32,217 nt of DNA. Origin: Tissierellia bacterium. Lineage in GTDB: Bacteria > Bacillota > Clostridia > Tissierellales > Tissierellaceae. Location of the stretch: NCBI GenBank assembly GCA_012521625.1, contig JAAYLY010000023.1, forward strand, positions 1-32,217, in the 5' to 3' direction. The notes beneath the pieces were generated by a model. The model saw only the letters and a program-made list of their open reading frames with translations. It did not search any database and was not told where the DNA came from. The first letter of the stretch is position 1, and every line of letters starts with the position of its first letter. The translations under genes and the position numbers were made by a program. This document shows positions 22,016 to 30,045 of this stretch, one piece after another.

Positions 22016-24481
22016 CTATAAAATAGTGCTTGGGTTAATATCTATACTGATCTTAACCGTATCTAGATTTAAATTATTCTCATTCTTTATATATACCCTG
22101 TAAAGCAGGTCTTTCAACATACTCTTATACTTATCCTCAAGCTTTAATATAATCTGATACCTATAATTCTTCTTAATCCTTTCTAGGGGTGCAGGATAGG
22201 GACCCATGATATAGTCACCATAGTCCTTACCATAAATAGCCTTAATTTCCTTCCCAATAATATTATACAATTCCTTGGAAATATTATAAACCCTATTATA
22301 ATCTTCCCCATAAACCAGTATATTAACTAAATCTATAAAGGGGGGATATAGGAATTCCTTCCTTAAGTTAATTTCCGTCATGAAAAAACTTAAATAATCC
22401 TGCTCCTTGGCATGGACTATGCTGTAGTGGTCTGGGCTATATGTCTGAAGGACTACCCTCCCCTCCTCCTCTCCCCTTCCTGCCCTACCAGCCACCTGGG
22501 TTACTAGCTGAAAGGTCTTTTCAGGGGATGAATAGTCAGGTAGGTTAAGGCTAGTGTCGGCAGTAATGATACCTACCAGGACCACATCCTCAAAGTCCAA
22601 ACCCTTGGAAATCATCTGGGTCCCTATAAGTATATCCACCTTCTTATTCTTCATATCCTCCAGAATCCTTTCATAGCTACCCTTCCTGCTGGTAGTATCC
22701 CCATCCATCCGCCTAATCCTCGCATGGGGGAAAAGTTCCCTAACCATCTCCTCCACCTTTTCAGTACCTATGCCAAAGTATTTAATATAGCTACTGCCGC
22801 ATTGTGGACAGATCCTAGGAAGCTGGACCGTTACCCCACAATAGTTACACCTCAGCCTGTTGACCTTTTTGTAGTAGGTCATGGAGATGTCGCAGTTTTG
22901 ACATTTAACCACATAGCCACATTTTCTGCAGGATACGAAGGTGGAAAAGCCCCTCCTGTTTAAAAAGAGGATGATCTGCTTATTATTTTCCAAGGCCTCC
23001 TTCATCTTAGCCTGCAATAGGAAGCTGAAGATGGACCTGTTGCCAACCTCCAACTCCTTCCTCATATCCACCAGGTCTACTTTAGGCATGACCTGCCTAT
23101 TGGCCCTATACTTAAGCTCCAGTAGGATATACTCCTTCTTTAAAGCCCTATAATAGCTTTCTATTGAAGGGGTAGCTGAGCCTAGGACTAAAAAGGCCTT
23201 TTCCAACTCTACCCTCTTGGCGGCCACATCTATGGTATTGTACTTTGGATTCTGGGAGGATTTATATGTAGATTCATGCTCCTCATCGATAACAATCAGG
23301 CCTAGATTCTTAAAAGGGGCGAAGACTGCTGACCTGGCCCCGATGGCAATCTTTACCCTACCCTGCTTTATCCTCCTCCACTGGTCAAACCTCTCCCCCT
23401 GGGAGAGCCTGCTGTGAAGGATGGCCACCTTGTCCCCGAACCTTCCCACAAACCGGTCTATAGTCTGTGGTGTTAGGGAGATCTCCGGTACTAAGATGAT
23501 GGAATCCTTCCCCCTCTTTAGCATCTCCTCCACCAGCTGTAGATAGACTTCAGTCTTACCACTGCCGGTAACCCCATGGAGGAGGAATTTATTACCATCG
23601 GCTAGTCCATCTACAGAGGACATAATCCGGCCAAAGACCCTCTCCTGCTGCCCATTTAAAATATACTTATTATACCTGGGGATGGCCTTTTTTATAGGGT
23701 CCCTATATACCTCCTTATAAAAAAAATTAAGGACTTCCTTCTCCTCCAAGGCCTTAAGGGTGGATAGGCTGGTATTTAACTCCTTAAGGAGGGAATTTAT
23801 AGACATTTCCCCTTTTTCCCATAAAAAATTGGCGATTTCCAACTGCTTCCTTGCCCTATTGCCAATTATAGAATAAATCTCCTCCAAGCTTAAATCCTTC
23901 CTTAAGACTACCCACCTTTCCTTCTTCCTTTTAATGCTGGTAACCACATCTATGATGATCTCGATAACTTCCCTTTCTTCCAAGTCATTTAGATAGCTAT
24001 TTATATTGCTAATCCTTAAATCCCTCTTTAAATCAGAAAGTTTGACGGCTCCCTGCTCCCTTAAGTAGGAAATTATCATCTCCTCCTCATTATTTAAAGG
24101 GGTGTAATGTGAATCTATTAAATCTACAAAGCTATTTACCTCCTTATAGTCCCCCGGGGGCAGTAGGGGTTTAAGGGCCTCCATCAGGGTACAGATATAC
24201 TCCTCCTTCATCCAGTAGGCCAATTGGATTAACTCCTTGGAGATTATAGGCTTATCGTCTAAAATATCCAGAATGCTTTTTAAGGAATAGGCTCCCTTAA
24301 ATTCATCCTCTATGGCTAGGAGTAGTCCTACTATGGGCTTGTTTCCCTTGCCGAAGGGAACCACCACCCTCATCCCCTCCTTAGCCAGGGGGATGAATTC
24401 CCCCTCTATCTTGTAGGTAAATAACCTATCCAATTGTGAAGCATAGCTATCTATCAATATCTTGCCGTACTTAACAGTCAA
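22016..24481 (-). CDS. priA: Primosomal protein N' (replication restart helicase PriA)
   Basis: PriA loads the replicative helicase at repaired forks. The 821-residue product has an N-terminal DNA-binding domain (1-110). The superfamily-2 helicase core shows Walker A LLHGVTGSGKTEVYLQLVEE (~302-321), LIVIDEEHESTYK (DEEH box) and LVLGSATPSIESYYRA. The zinc-binding insertion has paired cysteines from CRKCGYVVKCQNC to CNYCG and CPQCGS, followed by IGTQMISKGLDFEDV and VAGRAGRGEEEGRV. Length is normal for the family. The start is TTG at 24481, with GGGGTG six bases upstream. A 190-base gap separates it from coaBC, with hairpins at both ends and a proposed promoter. Confidence 0.96.
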   Translation of the reverse strand: MTVKYGKILIDSYASQLDRLFTYKIEGEFIPLAKEGMRVVVPFGKGNKPIVGLLLAIEDEFKGAYSLKSILDILDDKPIISKELIQLAYWMKEEYICTLMEALKPLLPPGDYKEVNSFVDLIDSHYTPLNNEEEMIISYLREQGAVKLSDLKRDLRISNINSYLNDLEEREVIEIIIDVVTSIKRKKERWVVLRKDLSLEEIYSIIGNRARKQLEIANFLWEKGEMSINSLLKELNTSLSTLKALEEKEVLNFFYKEVYRDPIKKAIPRYNKYILNGQQERVFGRIMSSVDGLADGNKFLLHGVTGSGKTEVYLQLVEEMLKRGKDSIILVPEISLTPQTIDRFVGRFGDKVAILHSRLSQGERFDQWRRIKQGRVKIAIGARSAVFAPFKNLGLIVIDEEHESTYKSSQNPKYNTIDVAAKRVELEKAFLVLGSATPSIESYYRALKKEYILLELKYRANRQVMPKVDLVDMRKELEVGNRSIFSFLLQAKMKEALENNKQIILFLNRRGFSTFVSCRKCGYVVKCQNCDISMTYYKKVNRLRCNYCGVTVQLPRICPQCGSSYIKYFGIGTEKVEEMVRELFPHARIRRMDGDTTSRKGSYERILEDMKNKKVDILIGTQMISKGLDFEDVVLVGIITADTSLNLPDYSSPEKTFQLVTQVAGRAGRGEEEGRVVLQTYSPDHYSIVHAKEQDYLSFFMTEINLRKEFLYPPFIDLVNILVYGEDYNRVYNISKELYNIIGKEIKAIYGKDYGDYIMGPYPAPLERIKKNYRYQIILKLEDKYKSMLKDLLYRVYIKNENNLNLDTVKISIDINPSTIL

Positions 24482-24499
24482 CTATTACACCCCTTAAGT

Positions 24500-24538
24500 A
24501 AAATGCGAAATTAGCATTTTACCATAATTTCGCATTTT
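24500..24538 (-). other. Hairpin and possible promoter upstream of priA
   Basis: A perfect 13-bp A/T-rich stem pairs 24500-24512 with 24526-24538 around a 13-base loop. The loop contains, on the minus strand, TGG followed by TAAAAT (24521-24516), an extended -10-like element. A transcript from it would begin near the 3' arm and lack the hairpin. On the plus strand the stem is followed by a T run, but no plus-strand gene precedes it. Confidence 0.45.
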
Positions 24539-24550
24539 TTTACACCAAAG

Positions 24551-24640
24551 TATTTATTTAAAGTAAAGAGTTAAACATATATTTAAACATATATTTAAAG
24601 TAGACATTTAAAATAGATAATTCAAGTATATATTTAAAGG
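24551..24640. repeat. Degenerate TTAAA tandem repeats between priA and coaBC
   Basis: The 12-base unit TTAAACATATAT is repeated exactly in tandem (24571-24582, 24583-24594) and continues as TTAAAG. Looser copies of ATTTAAA recur at 24557, 24604 and 24632. No reading frame or structured RNA is apparent in this stretch. Confidence 0.6.
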
Positions 24641-24664
24641 ATTTATTTACTAATATATATTAAT

Positions 24665-24682
24665 AAGGTCTTTATAGACCTT
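24665..24682 (-). terminator. Small hairpin at the 3' end of coaBC
   Basis: A perfect 7-bp stem (24665-24671 with 24676-24682, four-base loop) includes the last codons and stop of coaBC. On the minus strand it is followed by TTATTAAT rather than a clean T run, so termination may be partial. Confidence 0.45.
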
Positions 24683-25880
24683 TTTCTTCAATTAAATCCC
24701 TAGCCTTATCTAATATCAGGCTAGCCACTCCCCTCTTATCCATCCTAGGATAGGCCTTTTCTTCCCTTTCATCGATGATGGTAACTATGTTAGTATCGGA
24801 CTTAAAGCCAGCCCCTTCCTGGGTTACATCGTTGGCCACTATAAAGTCAAAGTTCTTCTTCCTTAACTTTTCCCTGGCATAGTCCACCAGATTGTCCGTT
24901 TCAGCTGCAAAGCCAATTACTATCTGCCTATCCTTCCTATTGCCATAGTAGTGGGCAATGTCAGGATTTCTAACTAGTCTAATGTTTAACTCATCCTTAC
25001 CATCATCTTTTTTCTTAATCTTAGTTTCACTCATAGCTTCAGGCCTATAGTCTGCAGGGGCTGCGGCCTTAATGAGGATATCACAGGAGGCAAAATAATC
25101 TCCCACTGCCTTAAACATCTCCACAGTAGTATTTACCCTTACAAATTCCACCCCCCTAGGAGGTTCTAAAGCTGTAGGGCCTGATATCAACACTACCCTG
25201 GCCCCCCTAGCATAGGCTTCCCTAGCTAGGAGATAGCCCATCTTACCGCTGGAATGGTTGGTAATATACCTAACTGGGTCAATAGCTTCAATAGTAGGCC
25301 CAGCAGTAATTACTACCCGCTTACCAGCCAGGTCCTTCTCCTTAAAGGCATCTATTACATACTCTACTATATCAGCCGGCTCTGCCATCCTGCCCTGGCC
25401 GTAGTCACCACAGGCTAGCATACCAGAACCTGGTGATACAAATTCATAGCCCAACTTCTTTAACTTTAACATATTCTCCTGAAATATGGGATTAGTATAC
25501 ATGCCTGTATTCATAGCTGGGGCAAAGACGATCTTGGCCCGGCTGGCCATGATGGTTGTAGTCAATAGGTCATCAGCCAAGCCGTTGGCAATCTTACCTA
25601 TAGTATTTGCAGTAGCAGGTGCCACCAAGATCATATCCGCCTTCTTAGCTAGGGAAATATGTTCCACATCCCACTTTACTATCTTATCAAACATGCCTAG
25701 ATGGACCGGATTATTGGATAGGGTTTGAAAGGTAAGTGGATTTACAAACTCCGTAGCTGACTTGGTCATAATGACATCCACATTTGCATTTTGTTTTTTC
25801 AACCTACTAACTAAATCTGCAGCCTTGTAGGCTGCAATTCCTCCTGTCACACCTACAATGATGGTCTTATCCTTTAACAT
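24672..25880 (-). CDS. coaBC: Bifunctional phosphopantothenoylcysteine decarboxylase / phosphopantothenate-cysteine ligase
   Basis: Catalyses steps two and three of coenzyme A synthesis. The 402-residue fusion has the N-terminal CoaC flavoprotein: IIVGVTGGIAAYKAADLVSR (~6-25), WDVEHISLAKKADMI with the catalytic His (~75), the PAMNTGMYTNP substrate motif (~120), and the ACGDYGQGRMAEP flap with its conserved Cys (~157). The C-terminal CoaB synthetase has VITAGPTIEAIDPVRYITNH (~190-209), HSSGKMGYLLA, and KAAAPADYRPE (~271). Length is typical. Start is ATG with GGTGAAGAG upstream. It lies directly after rpoZ, as in most Firmicutes (gmk-rpoZ-coaBC-priA). Confidence 0.97.
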   Translation of the reverse strand: MLKDKTIIVGVTGGIAAYKAADLVSRLKKQNANVDVIMTKSATEFVNPLTFQTLSNNPVHLGMFDKIVKWDVEHISLAKKADMILVAPATANTIGKIANGLADDLLTTTIMASRAKIVFAPAMNTGMYTNPIFQENMLKLKKLGYEFVSPGSGMLACGDYGQGRMAEPADIVEYVIDAFKEKDLAGKRVVITAGPTIEAIDPVRYITNHSSGKMGYLLAREAYARGARVVLISGPTALEPPRGVEFVRVNTTVEMFKAVGDYFASCDILIKAAAPADYRPEAMSETKIKKKDDGKDELNIRLVRNPDIAHYYGNRKDRQIVIGFAAETDNLVDYAREKLRKKNFDFIVANDVTQEGAGFKSDTNIVTIIDEREEKAYPRMDKRGVASLILDKARDLIEEKGL

Positions 25881-25888
25881 CTCTTCAC

Positions 25889-26098
25889 CTACTTAATACT
25901 ATCTATATTAGGATTTTGGAACTTTACTTTACCAGCCACTATCTCCTCAATGGCTATTGTAACAGCCTTTTTAGATTCTGTTTCTATTAAGGGTTCAGCT
26001 CCTTCTATTAATTGACGTGCCCTCTTGGCAGTAACCATAACCAGGGCATACCTACTATCCCCTTCACTCATAACATGATCAAAAGATGGATTTAACAT
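25889..26098 (-). CDS. rpoZ: DNA-directed RNA polymerase subunit omega
   Basis: Small subunit that helps assemble and stabilise RNA polymerase around beta'. The 69-residue product shows MLNPSFDHVMSEGDSRYALV, then TAKRARQLIEG and KAVTIAIEEIVAGKV, the conserved helices contacting beta'. Length is normal. Its ATG at 26098 overlaps the gmk stop codon by one base (TAATG), so it is translationally coupled. The ribosome binding site lies in the Lys/Glu-rich end of gmk (GAAGGAGGA). Confidence 0.95.
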   Translation of the reverse strand: MLNPSFDHVMSEGDSRYALVMVTAKRARQLIEGAEPLIETESKKAVTIAIEEIVAGKVKFQNPNIDSIK

Positions 26099-26712
26099 TA
26101 ATCTTCCTCCTTCTTCATAACCTTTTTCTTTATATCGCTGTGTCTTTTTACCCTGAGTTTTTCAGCCTTTATTATATGCTCTATATCCTTGACTGCATCC
26201 TCAACCTTATCGTTGACCACAAAGTAGTCGTATTCACCAACGAAATCCAATTCCTCAAAGGCATTTTTTAACCTTAATTCAATATCCTCTTCCGTTTCAG
26301 TACCTCTTTTAATTATCCTATTCTTTAATTCATCCATGGTAGGAGGTAGCAGGAAGACGAAAACCACATTCTTGTAGTTTTTCTTAATCTGAAGTGCACC
26401 CTGCACATCTATTTCTAAAAGAACTATCTCTCCCTTTTCAATTTCTTTTAGGACGAAATCCTTGGGCGTTCCATAATAATTATTATGGACGAAGGCATAC
26501 TCTAAGAATTCGCCTCTTTCAGCCCTCTTCATAAATTCCTCTTCCTCTAGGAAGAAATAATTAACTCCGTCCTTTTCACCAGGCCTTGGTTTCCTGGTAG
26601 TTGCAGAAATTGAAAATACAATATCCTTATTTCTCTCTAATAAAGCTTGACTAACTGTACCCTTACCTGATCCAGATGGACCTGATATGACTAATAAAAA
26701 ACCCTTTGACAA
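26098..26712 (-). CDS. gmk: Guanylate kinase
   Basis: Phosphorylates GMP to GDP with ATP. The 204-residue product has the P-loop ISGPSGSGKGTVSQAL (~9-24), SATTRKPRPGEKDGVNYFFL (~37-56, GMP-binding Ser/Arg/Tyr), the YYGTPKDFVL region (~79) and DVQGALQIKK (~100). The highly charged tail KRHSDIKKKVMKKEED is common in this family. The start is TTG at 26712, giving MSKGFLLVISGPSG; the ribosome binding site (GGTGG, six bases upstream) is weak compared with its neighbours. It ends by overlapping rpoZ. Confidence 0.96.
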   Translation of the reverse strand: MSKGFLLVISGPSGSGKGTVSQALLERNKDIVFSISATTRKPRPGEKDGVNYFFLEEEEFMKRAERGEFLEYAFVHNNYYGTPKDFVLKEIEKGEIVLLEIDVQGALQIKKNYKNVVFVFLLPPTMDELKNRIIKRGTETEEDIELRLKNAFEELDFVGEYDYFVVNDKVEDAVKDIEHIIKAEKLRVKRHSDIKKKVMKKEED

Positions 26713-26737
26713 TCTAAGCCACCAACCTTCTTATATA

Positions 26738-27001
26738 TTATTCTTCATCTATATCCTTATTTTCTTTCGTATTTAATCGATTTCCAATAGTTTCTGGTTG
26801 AACAGCAGTTAATATGACATGTTCGCTATCTGTAATAATTACAGCCCTGGTCTTCCTTCCGTAGGTAGCATCTATAAGCAAACCCTTTTCCCGGCTGTCT
26901 TGAATGAGTCGCTTAATAGGGGCTGACTCAGGGCTAACAATGGCTATGATCCTATTGGCAGAAACCATATTACCAAAGCCAATATTGATTAATCTTATCA
27001 T
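26738..27001 (-). CDS. remA: RemA-family regulator (DUF370)
   Basis: RemA is a DNA-binding activator of biofilm matrix genes in Bacillus subtilis; in anaerobic relatives the targets are unknown. The 87-residue product reads MIRLINIGFGNMVSANRIIA, then SPESAPIKRLIQDSREKGLL and IDATYGRKTRAVIITDSEHV, matching the family closely, with the Arg-containing RKTRAVI segment linked to DNA contact. Start is ATG with AAAGGGAGG upstream. The yicC-remA-gmk-rpoZ order is conserved in Firmicutes. Confidence 0.95.
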   Translation of the reverse strand: MIRLINIGFGNMVSANRIIAIVSPESAPIKRLIQDSREKGLLIDATYGRKTRAVIITDSEHVILTAVQPETIGNRLNTKENKDIDEE

Positions 27002-27013
27002 ATTAACCTCCCT

Positions 27014-27895
27014 TTACTCAATATTTTGTATCTGTTCCCTGATCTTCTCCACTTCCGCCTTTAAGTCAACTACATACTTTGAAATCTCCATATCATTAGC
27101 CTTAGAACCTATGGTGTTAATCTCCCTGTTGAATTCTTGTACAAGGAAATCCAACTTCCTTCCTACAGGATTATCCTCCTCTAGGATGCTTTTAAACTGC
27201 TTTATATGGCTTCTAAGCCTTACTATTTCCTCATCTATACTACATTTATCTGCAAATATTGCCACTTCAATACTTAAGCGGTCTTCATCAATTTCTAGGC
27301 TATCATCTAAAAGCTCGCTGATCCTTTCCCTTAATTTATCCCTATATTCCTCAACAACTAGGGGAGCCCTTTCATCTACCAGCTCTAGCATATCCTGAAT
27401 TAAATCTAGTTTCAATAGCAGGTCCTCCTTCAGCTCCTGGCCTTCTTTAAGCCTCATCTGAAGAATATTTTCAATGGCCATATCTAGAGCATTCATCAGA
27501 CATTCCTCTAACAGATCCTCATCCAGCTCCCTTCTTTCCGTCCTAACTATTTCATCCATAGTTAGGATGTCATCGAGTTTGATTTCTTCCTCCAGCTTAA
27601 GATTCTTAACTAAGTCCTCTAAGGCTTCTTTATATGACAAAGCAAGGGGTATATCCACCTTTACGTCTATGGCAGATTCCTTTATGTACTCCAGATTAAT
27701 ATATATATCTATCTTGCCCCTCTTTAAGCTTTCCTTAACCCTCTTCTTTATGGTATCTTCTAAATAGGAAATATGGCGGGGTAATTTAACTAATACGTCA
27801 CCATATCTATGGTTTACTGACTTAATCTCCACCGTAAACCTGTAGAGTTCATTCTCATATTCCCCTTTGCCATAACCGGTCATGCTCCTTATCAA
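27014..27895 (-). CDS. yicC: YicC/YloC family endoribonuclease
   Basis: YicC-type proteins are ring-forming endoribonucleases implicated in stress and small-RNA turnover. The 293-residue product opens MIRSMTGYGKGEYENELYRF, the hallmark MxxSMTGYG, has EIKSVNHRYGDVLVKLPR (~23-40), and ends with the conserved FLVQEFNREINTIGSKANDM (~249-268) and DLKAEVEKIREQIQNIE. A GTG at 27904 gives three extra residues but overlaps the Shine-Dalgarno; TTG 27895, eight bases after AAGAGG, gives the family-typical start and is preferred. It is first in a unit with remA, gmk, rpoZ and coaBC. Its leader carries three copies of a CTTAATA repeat. Confidence 0.93.
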   Translation of the reverse strand: MIRSMTGYGKGEYENELYRFTVEIKSVNHRYGDVLVKLPRHISYLEDTIKKRVKESLKRGKIDIYINLEYIKESAIDVKVDIPLALSYKEALEDLVKNLKLEEEIKLDDILTMDEIVRTERRELDEDLLEECLMNALDMAIENILQMRLKEGQELKEDLLLKLDLIQDMLELVDERAPLVVEEYRDKLRERISELLDDSLEIDEDRLSIEVAIFADKCSIDEEIVRLRSHIKQFKSILEEDNPVGRKLDFLVQEFNREINTIGSKANDMEISKYVVDLKAEVEKIREQIQNIE

Positions 27896-27909
27896 ACTAT
27901 CCACCTCTT

Positions 27910-27967
27910 CTTGCGTATTAAGCTATCTACTTAAAGTATTAAGCACTACTTGCATATTAAGTTATTA
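27910..27967. repeat. Three degenerate 19-20 bp tandem repeats in the yicC leader
   Basis: Units at 27910-27929, 27930-27948 and 27949-27967 each contain an exact TATTAAG (27916, 27937, 27955) preceded by CTTGCG, CTTAAAG or CTTGCA. They lie between the proposed yicC promoter and its ribosome binding site, so they would be transcribed. Confidence 0.6.
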
Positions 27968-27972
27968 TTATA
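27967..27972 (-). promoter_or_regulatory. Possible -10 element for yicC
   Basis: An exact TATAAT on the minus strand about 72 bases before the yicC start. No good -35 is present at the right distance, so the call is tentative. Confidence 0.35.
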
Positions 27973-28042
27973 CACTGGATTTACATATTTTTCTATAATT
28001 TATTACAAATTCTTAATATATTATAACATACATTGAATTAAC

Positions 28043-28071
28043 TTTATAATTAAATTGGGAAGTGATATACT
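28043..28071 (+). promoter_or_regulatory. Possible promoter of rqcH
   Basis: TTTATA (28043-28048), a 17-base spacer ending in TGA, then TATACT (28066-28071), an extended -10 form. It lies 29 bases before the rqcH start codon. Confidence 0.45.
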
Positions 28072-28100
28072 CATAGTATTCAGTTTATTGGAGGGATAGT

Positions 28101-29879
28101 ATGTCATTCGATGGAATAGTAACTAGAGCAGTTGTAGATGAACTTAAGTCTGCCCTAGTGGGTGGTAGAATAGATAAGGTATACCAGCAGGAAAAGGATG
28201 AAATCCAAATTCAAATATATAATAAGGGTAAAAATCATCGTCTTTTAATCTCAGCAAGTAGCAACAACCCAAGAATCTACCTAACACAGTATTCTAAAAA
28301 GAATCCGGAAAGTCCACCAGTCTTTTGTATGTTTTTACGAAAGCACTTAATAGGAGGTATCATCCTCAATGTAGAACAATACCTTATGGATAGAATAGTA
28401 GTTATAGATCTTTCTTCCCAAGATGAACTGGGCCTTCCTATAGAAAAGAGGCTGCTAGTAGAGATCATGGGCAAGCACAGCAATATCATCCTTATAAATA
28501 AGGAAAACGGCAAGATCCTTGACTCCATCAAGAGGGTCCATGAGGATATGAGTAGGATCAGGCAAATCCTACCAGCTATTAAGTATCAATATCCACCTAG
28601 CCAGGATAAGAGAAACCCCCTTGAAACGGATAGGGAAGAATTTTTTAACCTACTTAGTAAGGACAAGGCCGGCATTCAAATCTATAAATTCATCTACTTT
28701 AATTATATGGGTTTAAGTCCCTTGGTGAGCAAGGAAATCTGCTTCAGGGCCAATATAGATATAGATAGGTCCCTAGGAAGCCTAAATGATGAAGAAAAGG
28801 AAGAGCTATATGTAGCCTTTAGTGGAATTGTTAAAGACCTTAAAAATAATAATTACAAGCCCCTATCTGTCTATGATAAGGAGGAAACTATGGTGGCCTT
28901 CTATTCCCTAGATCTTGAGATGTATAATTCCTATGATAAGAAGTATGAAGACTCCATATCTAGGGTTTTAGACAACTACTATAGGAAGAAGGATATAGAG
29001 GATAGGATAAGGCAAAAATCCCAAGCCATCAGGAAGGCCATCCAGGCAAGATTAGAAAGGACTAAGAATAAACTTGCTAAGCAGAAGGAAGAATTATTAG
29101 ACAGCCAAAGCCGGGAGAAATATAAGATTTATGCTGACCTAATCTCAGCTAACATCTATCGCATCCCTAAGGGGGCTGACCAGGTAGAGTTGGAAAACTT
29201 CTATGATGAAAATATGACAATCCTTACGGTACCCCTAGATCCTAAGTTGACAGCAGCCCAAAATGCCCAAAGGTATTATAAGAGGTTTTCAAAACTGAAA
29301 ACAGCGGAGAAGTTGCTGCTAGACCAGATACCGGAAACGGAAGAGGAAGTCCTCTATTTTGAGAATATCCTCTTTAGCCTTGAAAATGTGGAGGAGATCC
29401 AGGAGCTAGATGAAATTAGGGAAGAACTTATTAAGGAAGGCTATATAAAGGATACAAGCAGGAGCAGGAAGAAGCGTAAAGACCAGGAAGCACCTTCCAA
29501 GCCCTACCACTATATTTCCTCAGATGGCTTTAGCATCCTAGTAGGTAAGAATAACCGTCAAAATGAGCAGCTGACCCTAAGGACAGCCCGAAAGGAAGAT
29601 ATCTGGCTCCACGTTAAGGGTATGCCAGGAAGCCATGTTATTATCAGGAGGGAAAATAAGGAGGTTCCAGAGTCCACCCTCATGGAGGCTGCAGTCTTGG
29701 CTGCCTACTACAGCAAGGGAAAAAACAGCAGCCTGGTAGATGTAGATTATACTGAGAAGAAAAACGTAAGAAAGCCTAATAAGGCGAAGCCAGGGATGGT
29801 AATCTATGAAAACTACAACACCATTACCGTTAAGCCAGATAGGGGTATAGTCAATAAATTAGAATTAGTTGAGTCCTAA
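28101..29879 (+). CDS. rqcH: Rqc2-type ribosome quality control protein RqcH (NFACT / fibronectin-binding A)
   Basis: RqcH binds stalled 50S subunits and adds C-terminal alanine tails to mark the nascent chain for degradation; older annotations call it fibronectin-binding protein. The 592-residue product has an NFACT-N domain (MSFDGIVTRAVVDELKSALV, then KVYQQEKDEIQIQIY). A helix-rich middle follows with a coiled coil (~295-345, RQKSQAIRKAIQARLERTKN onwards). The C-terminal NFACT-R domain has ISSDGFSILVGKNNRQNEQL (~472), DIWLHVKGMPGSHVIIR (~503) and YTEKKNVRKPNKAKPGMV. Length is normal. Start is ATG with GGAGGGAT upstream. It stands alone on the plus strand. Confidence 0.95.
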   Translation: MSFDGIVTRAVVDELKSALVGGRIDKVYQQEKDEIQIQIYNKGKNHRLLISASSNNPRIYLTQYSKKNPESPPVFCMFLRKHLIGGIILNVEQYLMDRIVVIDLSSQDELGLPIEKRLLVEIMGKHSNIILINKENGKILDSIKRVHEDMSRIRQILPAIKYQYPPSQDKRNPLETDREEFFNLLSKDKAGIQIYKFIYFNYMGLSPLVSKEICFRANIDIDRSLGSLNDEEKEELYVAFSGIVKDLKNNNYKPLSVYDKEETMVAFYSLDLEMYNSYDKKYEDSISRVLDNYYRKKDIEDRIRQKSQAIRKAIQARLERTKNKLAKQKEELLDSQSREKYKIYADLISANIYRIPKGADQVELENFYDENMTILTVPLDPKLTAAQNAQRYYKRFSKLKTAEKLLLDQIPETEEEVLYFENILFSLENVEEIQELDEIREELIKEGYIKDTSRSRKKRKDQEAPSKPYHYISSDGFSILVGKNNRQNEQLTLRTARKEDIWLHVKGMPGSHVIIRRENKEVPESTLMEAAVLAAYYSKGKNSSLVDVDYTEKKNVRKPNKAKPGMVIYENYNTITVKPDRGIVNKLELVES

Positions 29880-29881
29880 AG

Positions 29882-29918
29882 AAAAATCCCAGTTCTTTTT
29901 AAAGACTGGGATTTTCTT
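29882..29918. terminator. Bidirectional terminator between rqcH and pyrR
   Basis: An 11-bp perfect stem (29883-29893 with 29905-29915) has outer A/T pairs that form a T-tract on either strand. It starts four bases after the rqcH stop codon. On the minus strand it is the only clear terminator after pyrR, so it probably serves both converging units. Confidence 0.8.
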
Positions 29919-29972
29919 AATACTACTTTATCACTAATTTTAAAGATTAGCTTGTAATTATCATTTTACAAG

Positions 29973-30031
29973 CTATTACTTTATAAGCTTTGCTTTATAA
30001 ACTATTACTTTATAGACTATTATTCAATATA
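29973..30031. repeat. Four degenerate 15-bp tandem repeats between rqcH and pyrR
   Basis: Units CTATTACTTTATAAG (29973-29987), CTTTGCTTTATAAA (29988-30001), CTATTACTTTATAGA (30002-30016) and CTATTATTCAATATA (30017-30031) follow one another directly. A 9-bp hairpin (29949-29957 with 29965-29973) precedes them. The array lies in the short region downstream of pyrR, with no reading frame. Confidence 0.7.
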
Positions 30032-30045
30032 TGACTTTTTACAAA

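Noticed and set aside
24526..24541. T run after the priA hairpin as a normal terminator
   Set aside because: It reads as a terminator only on the plus strand, where no gene lies upstream in this gap; it was kept only as a possible antisense stop or leader hairpin.
27910..30031. Repeat units near yicC and pyrR considered as a degraded CRISPR array
   Set aside because: Units are 15-20 bases, directly abutting and degenerate, with no unique spacers and no cas genes.
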